From Algibacter sp. L3A6 (lineage in GTDB: Bacteria; Bacteroidota; Bacteroidia; Flavobacteriales; Flavobacteriaceae): a DNA stretch of 64,000 nucleotides. The notes below the pieces were generated by a model. It had not been told where the DNA came from. It did not search any database and saw only the letters and a list, made by a program, of their open reading frames with translations. The stretch covers positions 1,029,501 to 1,093,500 of the forward strand of contig NZ_CP047030.1 of assembly GCF_009796825.1 (NCBI RefSeq). Reading direction: 5' to 3'. Positions 61,995-64,000 of this stretch are shown here, piece by piece. The first letter of the stretch is position 1, and each line of letters begins with the position of its first letter. The translations under genes were made by a program, and so were the position numbers.

Positions 61995-64000
61995 ATGAAG
62001 CATTTTTTGAACCAACATGTAAAAGTACTAATTCTCACCTTTGGAATTATTTTGCTTTACAACAGTGCTAACGCACAATCTAATACCATTTCAATTAACG
62101 CCACAGAGCAATCTTTTGGATCGGTTTTAAAATTAATAGAGCAACAATCTACATACCGCTCTATTTATAATGCAAACAAAATAGACCTCAACAAAAAGGT
62201 AAGCCTAAATGTGAGCAACGTAAGTCTAGCAATAGTATTAAACAAATTACTAGAAAACACAGAGCTCACTTATATTATAAAAAACAACCAAATACTTCTG
62301 GTTGAAAAACAAATAACTTACAATCCTACCATCACTAAAAGCACAGAGCAAAGGTTAATATCTGGCGTTGTTTATACTAGCCCCGACAACCTTCCTTTAC
62401 CTGGTGCTACGGTGTTAATAAAAGGCACCAAACGAGGTGCTATAACCAATTTTAATGGTGAGTTCACTTACCGTTTACAAGGCAACAACCTCAACACTTT
62501 GGAACTTGAGGTACATTATTTAGGCATGCAAACCTTAACTCAGGTCGTTGGTAACAATTCGAAATTCACGTTTTACTTAAAGGAAGCTGCTGATGAACTC
62601 GATCAGGTGGTTATTACATCATCTTACGGAACAAAAACACTTAGAGAAGAAATTGTTGGAAGTATAGAAACGCTTAATGCTAAAGATATTGCGGTAGATC
62701 AAGCTTCTGAAAGTATTGATAAAATGGTAGACGGACAGATAGCCGGTGTTTATATTGAAAACACATCGGGAATAGGTGGCCCAGTAAGTATTAACATTCG
62801 AGGACAAGGGAGTTTAACACCTTTAAACGGTGCCGTATACGGAACTTCAACACAACCGCTTATTATTATTGATGGCGTTATTATGGCCGAAGAAATGGCG
62901 ATAGATAACAACTTTTTTGATGCTAACGGAAGTTCTTCTGAAGATTTATCGAATCCATTATCTCAAATTTCTCCCGAAAACATTGAAAGTTTCACGGTTC
63001 TAAAAGATGCCGCCGCTGTTAGTATTTATGGTGCCGATGCCGCCAATGGTGTTATTTTAATTACCACAAAAAAAGGAAAAAAAGGCGCTGCTAAATTTGG
63101 ATTTTCATCACAATTAGGAATTTCATCTGCAATTAATCAAATTGAATATTTAAGTGGTGCTCAATACCACGAACTGAGAAATGAATACTTAAAAAACACA
63201 ACCGTTGGCTACACACCAACACCATACAATGGCGTAGACACCGATTGGTTTAACTTACTGAATGGCACAGGGGTTTACAACAAATACAACTTTAGCGTAT
63301 CTGGAGCTTCGGAAGCCTTTTCATACCGTGCGAGTTTAACCTATAAAAAAATAGACGAACCTCAAAAAGGGAATACCAATGAACAACTAAACGCAAGTAT
63401 CAACTTAGGATATCGTCATAAAAAATTAGACATCAATTTATCTTTAAGTCCGAGCTACGTTGCAAAAGATGCCCCTAACATTTATTACAGCTATGCTTTC
63501 GCACCAACCCTATCGCCTTATAACGAAGACGGATCATATGCTGACGTTGGTGTTACCGGCTTAGGAAACCCATTGGCAGCCATTGATCAAAACAAAAACA
63601 CTTATAATAGTTACGGTATGCTAGGAAGCTTACAAGCTACTTATAATATTACAAAAGACTTAAACATATCGTCTCTTTTTGGTCTTTCGTACAGAGATAA
63701 AGAACAAGATCGTTATTTTTCTGGAGAAAATGAAAGCGGTCAACTTAATGGTAGTTTTACGCTAAATGATACATCGTACCCTCTCTATGGTCGTCGCTTA
63801 ATAAACAACAGACACACCAATAAATGGAACTGGCAAACACGCGCACTTTACAATAAGCAAATAACCGAAAACAGCGCTTTTGATGGTGTTTTTGGTATTG
63901 AACTTACAGAAGAAAATGTAGACTTTGATTATGCTTCAGGTCGTGGGTTTGTAAACCCCAATATTATAAATGGCGTTACCGATGCGGTTCAAGACGATGA
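61995..64000 (+). CDS. SusC/RagA-type TonB-dependent transporter with STN domain (3' end outside window)
   Basis: The frame runs open to the window end (more than 668 codons). The signal peptide ends in LLYNSANAQ. An STN (secretin/TonB N-terminal) domain follows at about 30-95 (SFGSVLKLIEQQSTYRSIYN, LNKLLENTELTYIIK), then a CarboxypepD_reg domain (about 115-195, ISGVVYTSPDNLPLPGATVL), the SusC plug (DQVVITSSYGTKTLREEIVG, DGQIAGVYIENTSGIGGPVS, VLKDAAAVSIYGADAANGVI) and early barrel strands. The STN domain marks it as a signalling receptor for FecR, which ends three bases upstream. The substrate is unknown; susD would be expected just outside the window. Confidence 0.9.
   Translation, partial: MKHFLNQHVKVLILTFGIILLYNSANAQSNTISINATEQSFGSVLKLIEQQSTYRSIYNANKIDLNKKVSLNVSNVSLAIVLNKLLENTELTYIIKNNQILLVEKQITYNPTITKSTEQRLISGVVYTSPDNLPLPGATVLIKGTKRGAITNFNGEFTYRLQGNNLNTLELEVHYLGMQTLTQVVGNNSKFTFYLKEAADELDQVVITSSYGTKTLREEIVGSIETLNAKDIAVDQASESIDKMVDGQIAGVYIENTSGIGGPVSINIRGQGSLTPLNGAVYGTSTQPLIIIDGVIMAEEMAIDNNFFDANGSSSEDLSNPLSQISPENIESFTVLKDAAAVSIYGADAANGVILITTKKGKKGAAKFGFSSQLGISSAINQIEYLSGAQYHELRNEYLKNTTVGYTPTPYNGVDTDWFNLLNGTGVYNKYNFSVSGASEAFSYRASLTYKKIDEPQKGNTNEQLNASINLGYRHKKLDINLSLSPSYVAKDAPNIYYSYAFAPTLSPYNEDGSYADVGVTGLGNPLAAIDQNKNTYNSYGMLGSLQATYNITKDLNISSLFGLSYRDKEQDRYFSGENESGQLNGSFTLNDTSYPLYGRRLINNRHTNKWNWQTRALYNKQITENSAFDGVFGIELTEENVDFDYASGRGFVNPNIINGVTDAVQDD

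Overview
The window is AT-rich chromosomal DNA from a member of the Bacteroidota, almost certainly the family Flavobacteriaceae. The evidence is the gene content (DUF5686, DUF4270 and DUF4907 families, a fused folK-deoxynucleoside kinase, SusC/RagA and FecI/FecR pairs, surface lipoproteins with acidic residues after the lipobox Cys), the absence of Shine-Dalgarno sequences, and promoters of the Bacteroidota type (TTTG or TTG, 18-20 bases, TAnnTTTG). The genus cannot be fixed from the sequence alone; a marine flavobacterium is plausible. I see no prophage, insertion sequence, CRISPR array or rRNA operon. Three tRNAs are present: Gly-GCC and Leu-TAA as a pair, and Leu-TAG alone.

Layout. 1-5.8 kb: end of pdhB, a DUF5686 outer-membrane protein, and a coupled DUF4270 lipoprotein/outer-membrane protein pair. 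6.0-9.3 kb: Kelch lipoprotein, DUF4907 protein, LytS-type histidine kinase and LytTR regulator. 9.5-14.9 kb: two tRNAs, mutS, a structured repeat, a SpoU/TrmH methyltransferase, a secreted bicupin and a small methyltransferase. 15.2-22.6 kb: GH63-like glycosidase, folK-dNK fusion, VUT/YhhQ queuosine-precursor transporter, AsmA-like protein. 22.6-25.7 kb: a GbsR/MarR-type regulator flanked by two nearly identical palindromic operators, two small paralogous membrane proteins, a methyltransferase, an ECF sigma factor and a zinc-finger anti-sigma candidate. 25.7-34.5 kb: UbiA-like membrane protein, gcvP, a lipid-type trio (FabH-like synthase, methyltransferase, GT2), an HI0933 flavoprotein and a beta-propeller lipoprotein. 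34.5-43.7 kb: a very large phosphoesterase/kinase-like/Omp85-barrel fusion, then an oxidative-damage cluster (hydrolase-OsmC fusion, MsrA-like, aldo/keto reductase, SelO, MsrA, MsrB). 43.9-51.2 kb: an HD-DUF5706 (Pycsar-effector-like) protein, a siderophore-type TonB receptor with a PepSY reductase-like partner, and a GAF protein. 51.5-57.4 kb: sodium:solute symporter, NrtR/AraR-like regulator, transaldolase and transketolase, which together look like a pentose unit; then tRNA-Leu. 57.5-64 kb: M20 dipeptidase, structured repeat copy 2, EamA transporter, and a FecI-FecR-SusC relay cut by the window end.

Four items deserve most attention. The first is the GbsR-operator module at 22.6-25.7 kb, the best candidate for an undescribed system. 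The second is the phosphoesterase/kinase-like/Omp85 fusion at 34.5-38.2 kb. The third is the stand-alone HD-DUF5706 protein at 43.9 kb. The fourth is a pair of structured inverted copies of one repeat at 12.56 and 58.92 kb. A shared element, possibly a Fur site, also links the TonB receptor promoter and the fecR promoter.
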